Shown: positions 17,057 through 25,043, counted from the stretch's first letter. The stretch: DNA of 41,386 nt from an uncultured Eubacteriales bacterium (GCA_900545815.1 URAM01000018.1:1-41386); one strand, 5' to 3'. The notes: generated by a model from the sequence alone, not told the origin. Numbers and translations: made by a program.

Positions 17057-17692
17057 ATGTTTATCAAATCCTTTACCGTGGGCCCAGTGGCCACCAACTG
17101 TTATCTCGTGGCCGATGAGACGACCAAAAAAGGCGTGATCATTGATCCTGGCGACCAGGGAGAGCGCATTGCCCAATTCGCCAAGGAGAGCGGATACGAC
17201 TTTGAAAAGATCCTGCTGACCCACGGCCATTGGGATCACACCAACGGCCTGGACGGGCTGGTGCCCAACTTGAATCGAAACATCCCCATCTACGTCCACG
17301 AGCTGGACTATCCCGGCCCCAACACCGGCTTTGGCAAGGCAGATCTGAGCGCTTTCAAGGATCAGATCCGCTTCTACAGGGACGGCGAGACGCTGGAGAT
17401 GGGCGTGGAGACCATCATCGTCCTCCACACCCCCGGCCACACCCCTGGCAGCGTTACCCTGGCCATTGGCGACAACCTGTTCACTGGGGACACCCTGTTC
17501 TGCGGCAGCTGCGGCCGTACCGATTTCCCCGGCAGCAGCCCCAAGGATATGATGGTCTCCCTGTGCTGTCTGGCGGTCATTGAGGGCAACTACAACGTCT
17601 ACCCCGGCCACGACCGCATCACAACCCTGGACTTTGAGCGCAAAAACAATCCCTTTATGCGCTACGCCATGGAGAAGTTCGGCCGGAAGTAA
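17057..17692 (+). CDS. MBL-fold metallo-hydrolase (glyoxalase II-like)
   Basis: A 211-residue zinc hydrolase of the metallo-beta-lactamase fold. Metal ligands visible: LTHGHWDHTNG (HxHxDH), HTPGHTPGS (His), FTGDTLF (Asp) and VYPGHD (His). N-terminal FIKSFTVGPVATNCYLV is the usual start for YcbL-type proteins in this gene neighbourhood. Hydroxyacylglutathione hydrolase-type activity is often annotated, but Firmicutes lacking glutathione may use other thiols, so the substrate is open. I chose ATG 17057 (GGAGGA 10 nt upstream) over ATG 17039, which precedes that site. Confidence 0.88.
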   Translation: MFIKSFTVGPVATNCYLVADETTKKGVIIDPGDQGERIAQFAKESGYDFEKILLTHGHWDHTNGLDGLVPNLNRNIPIYVHELDYPGPNTGFGKADLSAFKDQIRFYRDGETLEMGVETIIVLHTPGHTPGSVTLAIGDNLFTGDTLFCGSCGRTDFPGSSPKDMMVSLCCLAVIEGNYNVYPGHDRITTLDFERKNNPFMRYAMEKFGRK

Positions 17693-17712
17693 CCTGCGCC
17701 GTTCATCGCCCG

Positions 17713-17753
17713 ACAGTCGCTGTCCCCACGCCGGGTACAGCGGCTGTTTCTCT
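17713..17753 (+). terminator. Intra-operon hairpin with weak T-tract before hemZ
   Basis: ACAGTCGCTGT (17713-17723) pairs with ACAGCGGCTGT (17737-17747) with one G-U pair, followed by TTCTC. It looks like a weak terminator or processing hairpin that could lower hemZ and kinase transcript levels. Confidence 0.45.
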
Positions 17754-17780
17754 GATTTCATCCACAGGAGCATCACACCC

Positions 17781-19292
17781 ATGAAACTCTATCTTTCCGG
17801 CCACGAATACCGTTACGCCGTGGAACAGAGCCTGCTCACCCTGTTCCCTGACCAGCGTCCGGAGTATCCGGACGCAGACCCCAGCGCTGACGAGGACGCC
17901 GCCTGGTCTGCGCTGCAAATGCCCCACCAGGGGGAGGAGAACATCCGCGCCTCCGCCTGCATCCAGTACCAGGGACGGACTGCTACCGCCTTTTCCTGGT
18001 GTCCGGTGACAGAACTGACCGGCGGTCTGGTCAACGATCGGGTGCTGCAGCGGCTCATCAAGCAGTCCTTTTACAAGGCTGCGGTGCAGCTGACCGGAAA
18101 TGGGCTGCCTTGGGGGATGCTCACCGGCATCCGGCCGGCGAAGCTGGCATCTCGGGCGCTGGAGGCTGGCATGAGTTCGGAGGAAGTGCATACCCTATTC
18201 TTGGACACTTATTTCGTCTCTCAGTCCCGCACGGAGCTGGCACTGGACGCGGCTCAGGCGGGGTTGGCGGTGAAGCGGAGCCTGAAGCCGGATGAGATCT
18301 CCCTCTACATCGGCATTCCCTTCTGCCCCACCCGCTGCGCCTATTGCAGCTTTGTCTCCGCTGACGTACAGAAGGCGCTGAAGTTGGTGGAGCCCTATCT
18401 GGATGGACTGTGTCAGGAGATGGCGGCCAGCGCCGCATACCTCCGGCAAGCGGGGCTTTTTATCCGCACCATCTACATCGGCGGCGGCACCCCCACCACC
18501 CTGACCGCCCCCCAGCTGGAACGGCTGCTGACCCAGGTGGAGCAGTGCTTTGACCTTTCTCGGCTCACCGAGTACACGGTGGAGGCCGGCCGGCCGGACA
18601 CCATCACGGCGGATAAACTGGCAGTGCTGAAGGCGCACCACGTTGACCGAGTGTCGGTCAACCCTCAGTCCATGGAGGACACCGTGCTGGAAGCCATGGG
18701 GCGCAGCCATACGGCAGCGGACATTTTGGACGCCTACGCCATCGTCCGGCAATCGGGGATCCCCATGGTGAATATGGACTTGATCGCCGGACTGCCCAAG
18801 GACAGCCTGGAAGGGTTCCAGTACACCTTGGAACAGGTGCTGGCGCTGGCGCCGGAGAACATCACGGTACACACCCTGGCGCTGAAAAAGGGCTCTCGGC
18901 TGGCCATGGAGCGGCAGGGACTGCCCTCCGGCGCAGAGACAGCCGCTATGCTGGAATACGCCTGGAAGCGGCTGCGGGAGGCAGGGTACCTGCCCTACTA
19001 CCTGTACCGGCAGAAGTATATGTCCGGCGCATTGGAGAACATCGGCTGGTGCAAGCCTGGGTGCGAGGGCATCTACAACATCTGCATCATGGAGGAGCTG
19101 CACACCATCTTGGCTCTGGGCGGCGGCGGCTCCACCAAGCTCACCGATCCGGAGACGGGCAAGATCGTCCGCATCACCAATCCCAAATACCCCCACGTCT
19201 ACCTGGAACGGGTGGAACAGGTATGCCAGAACAAGGCGGAGCTGGTGCCCTTCCACCTGGCTTTGCGGCAGCGAGCACGGGGAACATCTTGA
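17781..19292 (+). CDS. hemZ: Coproporphyrinogen dehydrogenase-like radical SAM protein HemZ
   Basis: A 503-residue radical SAM enzyme of the HemZ group, related to oxygen-independent coproporphyrinogen III oxidase. The iron-sulfur motif is GIPFCPTRCAYCSF (about residues 178-191), preceded by an N-terminal domain of about 170 residues as expected for HemZ. IYIGGGTPTTLTAPQLERLL, the PQSMEDTVLEAMGRSHTA segment and VNMDLIAGLPKDSLEGF are family blocks. Whether it takes part in heme synthesis is uncertain, because I see no other heme genes here. ACAGGAG lies 10 nt before ATG. hemZ after relA-dtd-MBL is a common clostridial order. Confidence 0.93.
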   Translation: MKLYLSGHEYRYAVEQSLLTLFPDQRPEYPDADPSADEDAAWSALQMPHQGEENIRASACIQYQGRTATAFSWCPVTELTGGLVNDRVLQRLIKQSFYKAAVQLTGNGLPWGMLTGIRPAKLASRALEAGMSSEEVHTLFLDTYFVSQSRTELALDAAQAGLAVKRSLKPDEISLYIGIPFCPTRCAYCSFVSADVQKALKLVEPYLDGLCQEMAASAAYLRQAGLFIRTIYIGGGTPTTLTAPQLERLLTQVEQCFDLSRLTEYTVEAGRPDTITADKLAVLKAHHVDRVSVNPQSMEDTVLEAMGRSHTAADILDAYAIVRQSGIPMVNMDLIAGLPKDSLEGFQYTLEQVLALAPENITVHTLALKKGSRLAMERQGLPSGAETAAMLEYAWKRLREAGYLPYYLYRQKYMSGALENIGWCKPGCEGIYNICIMEELHTILALGGGGSTKLTDPETGKIVRITNPKYPHVYLERVEQVCQNKAELVPFHLALRQRARGTS

Positions 19293-19313
19293 CGGCGGAA
19301 AGAAGGTTGGACT

Positions 19314-20243
19314 ATGTCATATCAACTCAGCGAGATCAACCGAATGGCAGCTTGCGCTCCGGAGACGTTTCTGGCGGAAGCGGACGCTGCCTTTCAGGAG
19401 AAAATCTGCGCGGCGGCGGATAAGATTGCCAATAACCTGCGGCAAAGCCCCATCGTGCTCCTCTCCGGCCCCTCTGGGTCGGGGAAAACCACATCAGCCC
19501 TAAAGCTCGACCAGGAGCTGACGCGGCGGGGCATCCGCACCCACACCATCTCCATGGACAACTACTTCCGCCCCATCTCTCCAGAGTACACTCCACGGAC
19601 ATCCGACGGGTTATATGACCTGGAGTCTCCACTGTGCATGGACATGGACTTGCTCAACGAGCACTTTGACGCCCTGAATCGGGGGGAGGAGATCTGCGTC
19701 CCCTATTACGACTTCGCCCGAAACCTGCGGGACACCAGCCGGTGCCAACCCATCCGGCTGCAAAAGGATGAGGTGGTGGTGTTTGAAGGCATCCACGCCC
19801 TCAATGACGATCTGGGCGGCGCTCATCCGGAGGCGTTTAAAATCTACCTGTCCGCCCGCTCCAACATGATGGACGGATCGGAGACGGTGTTCAAGGGCAC
19901 TTGGATCCGCCTGACCCGTCGGAGCGTCCGAGACATGAACTTCCGAGGCAGCGATGTGACCACCACCTTCGCCCTGTGGGCCAACGTGCGGCGGGGGGAG
20001 AAGCTGTACATTTCCCCCTACAAGTACCGTGCCAATCTGATCCTGGACACCGCCCTCCCCTACGAGATCTGCGTCTTTGGCCAGTACGCTCCCATCCTGC
20101 GGCAAGCGCTCCCCAAGGAAAACGTGCGGCATCGGGAGATGGGGCGGATGATCGACGCCTTCTCGCAGTTCGTACCCATTGACCCATCGCTGGTGGCGCC
20201 GGACTCCCTGATTCGAGAATTTATCGGGAACAGCGGAGCATAA
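19314..20243 (+). CDS. Uridine kinase-like nucleoside kinase
   Basis: A 309-residue P-loop kinase. Walker A is LLSGPSGSGKTT (about residues 46-57). TISMDNYFRP is the nucleoside-binding segment with the catalytic Asp, and VVVFEGIHALND resembles the Walker B/lid area of uridine kinases. About 45 residues precede the P-loop. It probably phosphorylates uridine/cytidine or a related nucleoside, using ATP in the cytoplasm. Many clostridial relatives carry an N-terminal TGS-type region that is missing here. AGAAGG is 7 nt before ATG, 21 nt after hemZ; it is the last gene before a strong terminator. In relatives this position is often held by hisS. Confidence 0.85.
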   Translation: MSYQLSEINRMAACAPETFLAEADAAFQEKICAAADKIANNLRQSPIVLLSGPSGSGKTTSALKLDQELTRRGIRTHTISMDNYFRPISPEYTPRTSDGLYDLESPLCMDMDLLNEHFDALNRGEEICVPYYDFARNLRDTSRCQPIRLQKDEVVVFEGIHALNDDLGGAHPEAFKIYLSARSNMMDGSETVFKGTWIRLTRRSVRDMNFRGSDVTTTFALWANVRRGEKLYISPYKYRANLILDTALPYEICVFGQYAPILRQALPKENVRHREMGRMIDAFSQFVPIDPSLVAPDSLIREFIGNSGA

Positions 20244-20250
20244 GGGCGCA

Positions 20251-20286
20251 AAAAATCACCTTGGAGGACTCCAAGGTGATTTTTTC
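20251..20286. terminator. Bidirectional terminator, kinase gene / NSS symporter gene
   Basis: Near-perfect 15-bp palindrome: AAAAATCACCTTGGA (20252-20266), loop GGAC, TCCAAGGTGATTTTT (20271-20285). It serves both convergent genes. Confidence 0.92.
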
Positions 20287-20297
20287 ATTCGGATCGA

Positions 20298-21656
20298 TCA
20301 GAGCAGACCCTGAATCAGGATGACCAGGATGAGGATAGGCAGCACCCACTGGAAGTAGGGCTTGAGCCACCGAGGGAGCTTGGGGCCTCTCTCGCCCTTG
20401 TTGACTTCTGCCAGGTACTTGTCAAAGCCCCACCCCCACTTGCTCACGCAGAAGAGCAGGAATACCAGGGAGCCGATGGGCAGGAGCAGGTTGCTGACCA
20501 GGAAATCTTCGCTGTCCAGCACGTCACGTCCGCCGATGAAGGTCAGGTCGCTCCACAGGTTGTAGCCCAGGACGCAGGGCAGGCTGGCCACAGCCAGGAA
20601 GATGCCACTCAGGATGGCGGCCTTTTTGCGGCTCCAGCCGAAGGTGTCGATGCACACGGCCATGATGTTCTCAAACACCGCCAGAACGGTGGAGAAGCTG
20701 GCAAAGACCATGAACAGGAAGAACAGGGCACCCCACAGCCGTCCGCCCGCCATATTGACAAACACGTTGGGCAGGGTGTCGAAGATCAGGGAGGGACCCT
20801 GGTTGGGCTGTACGTTGAAGGAGAAGCAGGCGGGGAAGATGATCATGCCGGACATGAGCGCCACAAAGGTATCCAGTGCGCAGATGCGGACGGATTCGCC
20901 GGCCAGACGGTGTTCATCGCCCATGTAGCTGCCAAAGATCTCCATAGCGGCGATGCCCAGGCTCAAGGTGAAAAACGCCTGATTCATGGCGGCGGTGATG
21001 ACATTGCCCAGGCCGTTCTCTTTGATGCTGTCCACGGAGGGCAGCAGGTAGAACTTCATGCCCTCGGCGGCGCCGGACAGGGTGAGACTGTGGATGGCCA
21101 GCACAAGGATAAGTACCAGCAGCGCCAGCATCATGCCCTTGGTAATGCGTTCCAAACCGTTTTGCAGGCCAAAGCTGCACACCACAAAGCCGGCCAGCAC
21201 CACAATTTCCGTCCAGATGGCCATTTCCCCAGGGGAGGACAGGAGGTTGCCAAAGACGGCGCTGACCGCCTCTGTGGCCATGCCCTGGGAGAAGGTGCCA
21301 GTGAGGAACTTGAAAAAGTAGCTCACCATCCAGCCGGTGACCGTGGTGTAGTACATCATCAGCAGGCAGCAGCCCAGCAAGCAGAACCAGCCGTGGATAT
21401 GCCACTTCTGACCGGGCTTTTCCAGTGCCTTATAGCCCAGGACGGCGCTGCGCCGGCTGGCGCGGCCCACGGCCAGCTCCATGGTCAACACGGGGACGCC
21501 CATGATGAGCAGGCAGATCAGGTAGAACAGAACAAAGTAGCCGCCGCCGTACTGACCGGCAATGTATGGGAAGCGCCAGACGTTGCCGATCCCGATGGCG
21601 CAGCCTGCACTGACCAGCAGGAAGCCCAGGCGGGAGCGGAAGTTTTCTCGTTTCAT
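20298..21656 (-). CDS. Neurotransmitter:sodium symporter family (LeuT/MhsT-like) transporter
   Basis: A 452-residue inner-membrane, Na+-coupled transporter, probably for an amino acid. The TM1 signature is GFLLVSAGCAIGIGNVWRFPY with the unwound Na+ site, followed by GGGYFVLFYLICLLIMGVP (TM2). Eleven or so further hydrophobic stretches fit the family length. FFTLSLGIAAMEIFGSYM is the TM6-type region. GAGGAG lies 7-8 nt before ATG. It is divergent from a LysR gene whose promoter shares its -35 area, so LysR control is likely (inference). The substrate cannot be read from sequence; relatives carry hydrophobic or aromatic amino acids. Confidence 0.93.
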   Translation of the reverse strand: MKRENFRSRLGFLLVSAGCAIGIGNVWRFPYIAGQYGGGYFVLFYLICLLIMGVPVLTMELAVGRASRRSAVLGYKALEKPGQKWHIHGWFCLLGCCLLMMYYTTVTGWMVSYFFKFLTGTFSQGMATEAVSAVFGNLLSSPGEMAIWTEIVVLAGFVVCSFGLQNGLERITKGMMLALLVLILVLAIHSLTLSGAAEGMKFYLLPSVDSIKENGLGNVITAAMNQAFFTLSLGIAAMEIFGSYMGDEHRLAGESVRICALDTFVALMSGMIIFPACFSFNVQPNQGPSLIFDTLPNVFVNMAGGRLWGALFFLFMVFASFSTVLAVFENIMAVCIDTFGWSRKKAAILSGIFLAVASLPCVLGYNLWSDLTFIGGRDVLDSEDFLVSNLLLPIGSLVFLLFCVSKWGWGFDKYLAEVNKGERGPKLPRWLKPYFQWVLPILILVILIQGLL

Positions 21657-21689
21657 GGTTTTCTCTCCTCTTTCTCACAAGATGTTCTT

Positions 21690-21718
21690 ATTTTACCGCG
21701 GATAGATTGGCTTTACAA
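21690..21718 (-). promoter_or_regulatory. Promoter of the NSS symporter gene
   Basis: On the minus strand, TTGTAA (21718-21713), 17 nt, TAAAAT (21695-21690). Start near 21683, leader about 27 nt. Confidence 0.75.
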
Positions 21719-21741
21719 GGGGAATTTAGGCATGATAGAAT
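21712..21741 (+). promoter_or_regulatory. Promoter of the LysR gene
   Basis: TTTACA (21712-21717), 18 nt, TAGAAT (21736-21741) with TG one base before it (extended -10). Its -35 physically overlaps the -35 of the divergent symporter promoter. Confidence 0.7.
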
Positions 21742-21758
21742 AAGGGGAAGTTATCATG
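21731..21758. promoter_or_regulatory. Candidate LysR operator
   Basis: Perfect inverted repeat CATGATA (21731-21737) / TATCATG (21752-21758), centres 21 bp apart, covering the LysR -10 and start point. Position suits negative autoregulation; binding is inferred. Confidence 0.5.
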
Positions 21759-21844
21759 TGCTTGCTCTTTGCTGTTTTGCTCCCGAACAAAAGCGCCCCC
21801 GTCCCCTTGTCCACCCTCATGTTTTACCACTTCAGGAGATCCCA

Positions 21845-22768
21845 ATGAACCAGAACCAGTTAAAATATTTCGTCGCCGCCGCCGAGACCCGCAGCTTCAC
21901 CAAGGCGGCGGAGCAATTTTATATCTCCCAGACCGCCATCACCCAACAGATCCGCCAGCTGGAATCCTCTCTGGGCTGTGTCCTCTTTGATCGGAGCACC
22001 CGACCGGTGACGCTGACGCCGGCGGGGAAAATGTTCCTGCTGGAGGCAAAGGCCATCTTGGAGCGGATGAGCCAGGCCGCTCGGCGGGTGCATGACGCTT
22101 CGGTGGGGCTCAGCGGCAGCCTGCGGGTGGGGTATCTGCGGGGATATGAACGGAGCGATCTGTCAGTGCTCATGCAGCGGTTCCATCAGCGGAACAGCAA
22201 TGTGCTTATCACCTTCTACCGCTGCTCCACCGATGTGCTGGCGGCTGGGCTGCTCCATCATGTGTACGACATCATCTTCACCTGGGACAGCACCAACCTA
22301 AAGCAGCAGGAGGGCATTGACTTCTTGATCGTACAAAAAGCCAAGCTGGTGGTGGCGCTCTACGCTGGACACCCCTTTGCCCAGCGGCGGCAGCTGCGGC
22401 GGGAGGAGTTGCGGGGGGAGAACATTTTATATATGTCTCCCTCGGACGCCGACGACTCCTACGGCGACGCCTTTTTCATGCAGCTGTACAAGTCCGCCGG
22501 ATATAAGCCCAACATTTTGTTCCGCTCCTCGGACACAGAGAGCATCCTGATGATGGTGGCGGCAGAGGAGGGCATCTCCATTCTGCCGGACTACTGCACG
22601 GACAAGCTCTACCATGCGGACAACCTGGTGTTTGTGCCGCTGGTGGGGGAAGGTGAGGAGGAGGAGATCATCGCCGCCTGGCTAAAGGACAACCAGAACC
22701 CGGCGCTGGAACATTTTCTCACCGACCTGCGGGACTGCCCCGACCTGGCACAGCTGTCCCAACGATGA
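21845..22768 (+). CDS. LysR family transcriptional regulator
   Basis: A 307-residue regulator. The N-terminal winged HTH (about 1-60) reads NQLKYFVAAAETRSFTKAAE, ISQTAITQQIRQLE, LGCVLFDRS and TPAG, all typical of LysR proteins. An effector-binding periplasmic-binding-protein fold follows (about 90-300; LRVGYLRG at its start). AGGAG is 5 nt before ATG 21845; the frame is open further upstream but lacks a binding site there. It diverges from an NSS amino-acid symporter with overlapping promoters, the classical LysR arrangement, so it probably controls that transporter. The effector is unknown. Confidence 0.92.
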   Translation: MNQNQLKYFVAAAETRSFTKAAEQFYISQTAITQQIRQLESSLGCVLFDRSTRPVTLTPAGKMFLLEAKAILERMSQAARRVHDASVGLSGSLRVGYLRGYERSDLSVLMQRFHQRNSNVLITFYRCSTDVLAAGLLHHVYDIIFTWDSTNLKQQEGIDFLIVQKAKLVVALYAGHPFAQRRQLRREELRGENILYMSPSDADDSYGDAFFMQLYKSAGYKPNILFRSSDTESILMMVAAEEGISILPDYCTDKLYHADNLVFVPLVGEGEEEEIIAAWLKDNQNPALEHFLTDLRDCPDLAQLSQR

Positions 22769-22772
22769 CAAA

Positions 22773-22800
22773 GCACCCAGCCAATGGCTGGGTGCTCTTT
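22773..22800. terminator. Terminator after the LysR gene
   Basis: The 10-bp stem GCACCCAGCC (22773-22782) pairs with GGCTGGGTGC (22786-22795), followed by TCTTTT. It also lies next to the end of the convergent MmcQ gene. Confidence 0.88.
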
Positions 22801-22808
22801 TGCGCTAT

Positions 22809-23195
22809 TTATCCTTCCGTCAGCTCCCGCTGGCGTTTTTTGGTGAGCTTGCTGAAGATCAGCTGATAGGAGCGGTCGCAGAACTGTTCCAGCTGCTCTT
22901 GGGACAGGTGCCCATCCAGGAAGATGGTGTTCCAGTGAGTCTTGTTCATGTAGAACCCAGGCAGGATGTCCTCCGGGTACTCCGCCCGCAGGGCGACGGC
23001 CAACTCCGGCTCGCATTTCACCGTGAGCAGGGGGCGGCAATCGTAGTCCTTGTGCTCCGAGTCGGGCTGGCAGAGGGCGGCGAACAGCTTGCCGTCCAAC
23101 AGGTAGCGGTGCCATTGCCACTCCTCCTTCCAATCGTAGGTCACACCGGAGTGGGCGCGGAGAAATGTATCTAACCAGGCGTATCGTTTCAGCAT
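22809..23195 (-). CDS. MmcQ/YjbR family protein
   Basis: A 128-residue small protein of the MmcQ/YjbR (CyaY-like fold) family, often labelled DNA-binding although the function is poorly known. Family blocks: YLLDGKLFAALC, LLTVKCEPELAVALRAEY, the core motif GFYMNKTHWNTIFLDG and the C-terminal SYQLIFSKL. I chose ATG 23195 because AGGAG lies 6 nt upstream; the longer frame would start at TTG 23216 over that site. It lies 17 nt downstream of the XRE-cupin gene and is probably cotranscribed with it. Confidence 0.88.
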   Translation of the reverse strand: MLKRYAWLDTFLRAHSGVTYDWKEEWQWHRYLLDGKLFAALCQPDSEHKDYDCRPLLTVKCEPELAVALRAEYPEDILPGFYMNKTHWNTIFLDGHLSQEQLEQFCDRSYQLIFSKLTKKRQRELTEG

Positions 23196-23212
23196 AAGAG
23201 ACTCCTCTCTCC

Positions 23213-23773
23213 TCAAAAGTTGGGGTGGTAATTGATACAGAGGAACACGGCCTGTTCCGGCTGCCGGTTGTGGTAGGTGTGGGGCACGGACGAGGCAAAG
23301 CCCAGGGAGTCTCCCGGGTGCAGGGTGTAGGATGCTGTCTCAGTCTCTAAGGTCAGCTCCCCTTCCAGCACATATAGATATTCCTGGGATTTGGGGGGAT
23401 GGGCGATGGAGACGTTGGAGGAATTGGGATCCAGCTCCACCCGAAACAGCTCGAAGTTGCGTTTGGGAGAGGTGGTGAAATAGCAGAAGATGCGATAGTG
23501 ATGGTTCTCGTTGGCCTGCATCACCGTCTCCTGCTGCCGCACCAAGGTGGACTCCGGCTCCACCCCCTCCATGAGGCGGGAATAGGGGACGTTCAGCCCT
23601 TTGGACACTTTGATGATGGTGTTGATGGTGGGGTTGCTCTCCCCCTTCTCCATGTCGGACAGGATGGCCTTACTGACCCCAGACTCCTTGGCCAGCTGCC
23701 CCAAGGTCAGGCTGCGCTCCGTCCGCAGCTGCTTCAAATTCATGGCGATGATTCGTCCCAAATCCCAATCCAT
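23213..23773 (-). CDS. XRE-family HTH regulator with C-terminal cupin domain
   Basis: A 186-residue regulator. The HTH region (about 10-65) reads NLKQLRTERSLTLGQLAKESGVS and AILSDMEKGESNPTINTI. The cupin (about 105-186) shows KSQEYLYVLEGELTLET and LHPGDSLGFASSVPHTYHN. Proteins of this build sense small ligands, often amino acids, through the cupin. AAGGAG is 7 nt before ATG 23773; a longer frame to 23833 lacks a site. It is divergent from azlCD, with 20-bp-phased repeats and interlocked promoters between, so it probably controls AzlCD export and itself (inference). Confidence 0.9.
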   Translation of the reverse strand: MDWDLGRIIAMNLKQLRTERSLTLGQLAKESGVSKAILSDMEKGESNPTINTIIKVSKGLNVPYSRLMEGVEPESTLVRQQETVMQANENHHYRIFCYFTTSPKRNFELFRVELDPNSSNVSIAHPPKSQEYLYVLEGELTLETETASYTLHPGDSLGFASSVPHTYHNRQPEQAVFLCINYHPNF

Positions 23774-23792
23774 CCGCTTGCTCCTTTTCCGG

Positions 23793-23821
23793 TTGACAAA
23801 TATATTGAACAGTTGTAAGAT
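23793..23821 (+). promoter_or_regulatory. Promoter of azlCD
   Basis: TTGACA (23793-23798), 17 nt, TAAGAT (23816-23821). Start near 23828, leaving a leader of about 98 nt before azlC. It lies upstream of the leftward XRE promoter, so the two face each other. Confidence 0.65.
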
Positions 23822-23880
23822 ATATTGCAACACCGTTCGATAAATCGTCTGTGCGTTCGATGTATGATACCTTCATTATA
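23801..23880. repeat. Degenerate 20-bp tandem repeats, candidate operator array
   Basis: Seen directly: TATATTG at 23801 and 23821, and CGTTCGAT at 23834 and 23854, both pairs exactly 20 bp apart. Written in 20-base rows from 23801, four rows share a T-A/T-rich start and three share the GTTCGA/GTAAGA end. The spacing of two DNA turns fits side-by-side binding of regulator dimers on one face. The array spans the gap between two facing promoters. Confidence 0.55.
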
Positions 23881-23903
23881 CAAAAACCCTGCCGCAAAGG
23901 CAA
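23875..23903 (-). promoter_or_regulatory. Promoter of the XRE-cupin/MmcQ genes
   Basis: On the minus strand, TTGCCT (23903-23898), 17 nt, perfect TATAAT (23880-23875). Start near 23868, giving a leader of about 95 nt that runs back through the azlC promoter. Confidence 0.65.
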
Positions 23904-23925
23904 GGGAGATTGGAGTTGAGACGAG

Positions 23926-24624
23926 ATGAAACGAAAAGCCCTTCGGGCGGCCTTCCCCTACACCGTATCTATTTGGGTGGAATTTCTCTTTTTAGGATTA
24001 TCCTACGGCCTGCTCATGCGGAGCATGGGGCTGCCCATCTTCTATATCCTGGCCATGAGTATCTTCATTTTTGCCGGCTCCATGGAGTTCGTCACAGTGA
24101 ATCTGCTGATGGGCGCTTTCCAACCCCTCAATGCCTTCATCATGACCCTCATGGTCAACGCCCGCCACCTGTTCTATGGCTTGGCTATGCTGGGCAAATA
24201 TCGGGACACAGGGTGGAAGAAGGGGTATCTCATCTTCGGGATGTGCGACGAGACCTTCGCCCTGAACAGCGCCATCACCCCGCCGGAGGGGGTGGATCGG
24301 GGTTGGTTCTACTTCTTCATCACCCTGCTCAATCAAATGTACTGGGTGTCCAGCGGCGCATTGGGCTATCTGGTGGGCTCCGCCCTGCCCATCAACACCA
24401 CGGGGGTGGACTTCATTTTGACCGCCCTCATCACCGTCCTCTTTCTGGGACAGCTGGAGAGCAGGGAGAAACAGCGTTCCGGCTGGATGGGACTGGGCAT
24501 CGCCCTGGTGTGCCTGCTGGTGCTGGGCAGCAAGAACTTCATTCTGCCCGCCCTGGCGCTCATTGTCCTCTGGGTCTGCCTGGACGGCAAACGGGAACCT
24601 AAGGAACGGGAGGGATTGGTATGA
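23926..24624 (+). CDS. azlC: AzlC family branched-chain amino acid exporter subunit
   Basis: A 232-residue inner-membrane protein, the large subunit of the AzlCD exporter (branched-chain amino acids and analogues such as azaleucine). Family features: AFPYTVSIWVEFLFLGLSYG at the start, IFIFAGSMEFVTVNLLMG, LMVNARHLFYGLAMLGKY and MCDETFAL. About five to seven membrane segments. GGAG lies 10 nt before ATG. Its end overlaps azlD by 4 nt (ATGA), implying coupled translation. The divergent XRE-cupin regulator is the likely controller. Confidence 0.93.
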   Translation: MKRKALRAAFPYTVSIWVEFLFLGLSYGLLMRSMGLPIFYILAMSIFIFAGSMEFVTVNLLMGAFQPLNAFIMTLMVNARHLFYGLAMLGKYRDTGWKKGYLIFGMCDETFALNSAITPPEGVDRGWFYFFITLLNQMYWVSSGALGYLVGSALPINTTGVDFILTALITVLFLGQLESREKQRSGWMGLGIALVCLLVLGSKNFILPALALIVLWVCLDGKREPKEREGLV

Positions 24625-24947
24625 CCGTAACAGAACGCATCCTCACCATCGCCATGGTGGTACTGGGCACCGTAACCACCCGTTTTCTGCCCTTCGCCAT
24701 TTTCCCAGAGGGGAAAAAGCTGCCGGATGCCATCGTCCGGCTGGGTCGGGTGCTGCCGGCGGCGGTCATGGGCTTTTTGGTCATCTACTGCTTGAAGGAC
24801 GCCCTGTTCACCGCCTACTACGGCCTGCCGGAGCTGATCTCCCTGGCTTGCGTGGTGGCAGTCCACCTTTGGAAACGGAATATGGTGCTGAGCTTGATTG
24901 CCGGCACCGTGCTGCACATGGTTTTGGTGCAGTGGTGCTTTGTGTGA
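24621..24947 (+). CDS. azlD: AzlD family branched-chain amino acid exporter subunit
   Basis: A 108-residue membrane protein with about four hydrophobic segments, the small partner of AzlC. The typical blocks are TTRFLPFAIFP near residue 20, LGRVLPAAVMGFLVIYCLKD and the C-terminal NMVLSLIAGTVLHMVLVQ. It starts in the ATGA overlap with azlC and is followed by a strong terminator at 25044-25080, so azlCD forms a two-gene unit. Confidence 0.93.
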   Translation: MTVTERILTIAMVVLGTVTTRFLPFAIFPEGKKLPDAIVRLGRVLPAAVMGFLVIYCLKDALFTAYYGLPELISLACVVAVHLWKRNMVLSLIAGTVLHMVLVQWCFV

Positions 24948-25043
24948 TCTGCCCTCCTCTCTCCCGTTTATCTCCCTGCGATCGCATTGCATTTCGAAAG
25001 GAAATATGTTACCATATGGACGGCTGACTGTATGAAATTTCAA

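Noticed and set aside
23801..23880. Tandem repeats as a possible mini-CRISPR.
   Set aside because: The period is 20 bp with degenerate units, no unique spacers and no cas genes; it lies on promoters and fits operators better.
23864..23929. A 21-codon open frame ending in the azlC start codon (ATGA overlap), possible leader peptide.
   Set aside because: No ribosome binding site precedes its ATG, it has no run of Leu/Ile/Val codons, and no terminator or alternative hairpin lies before azlC. Best taken as chance.
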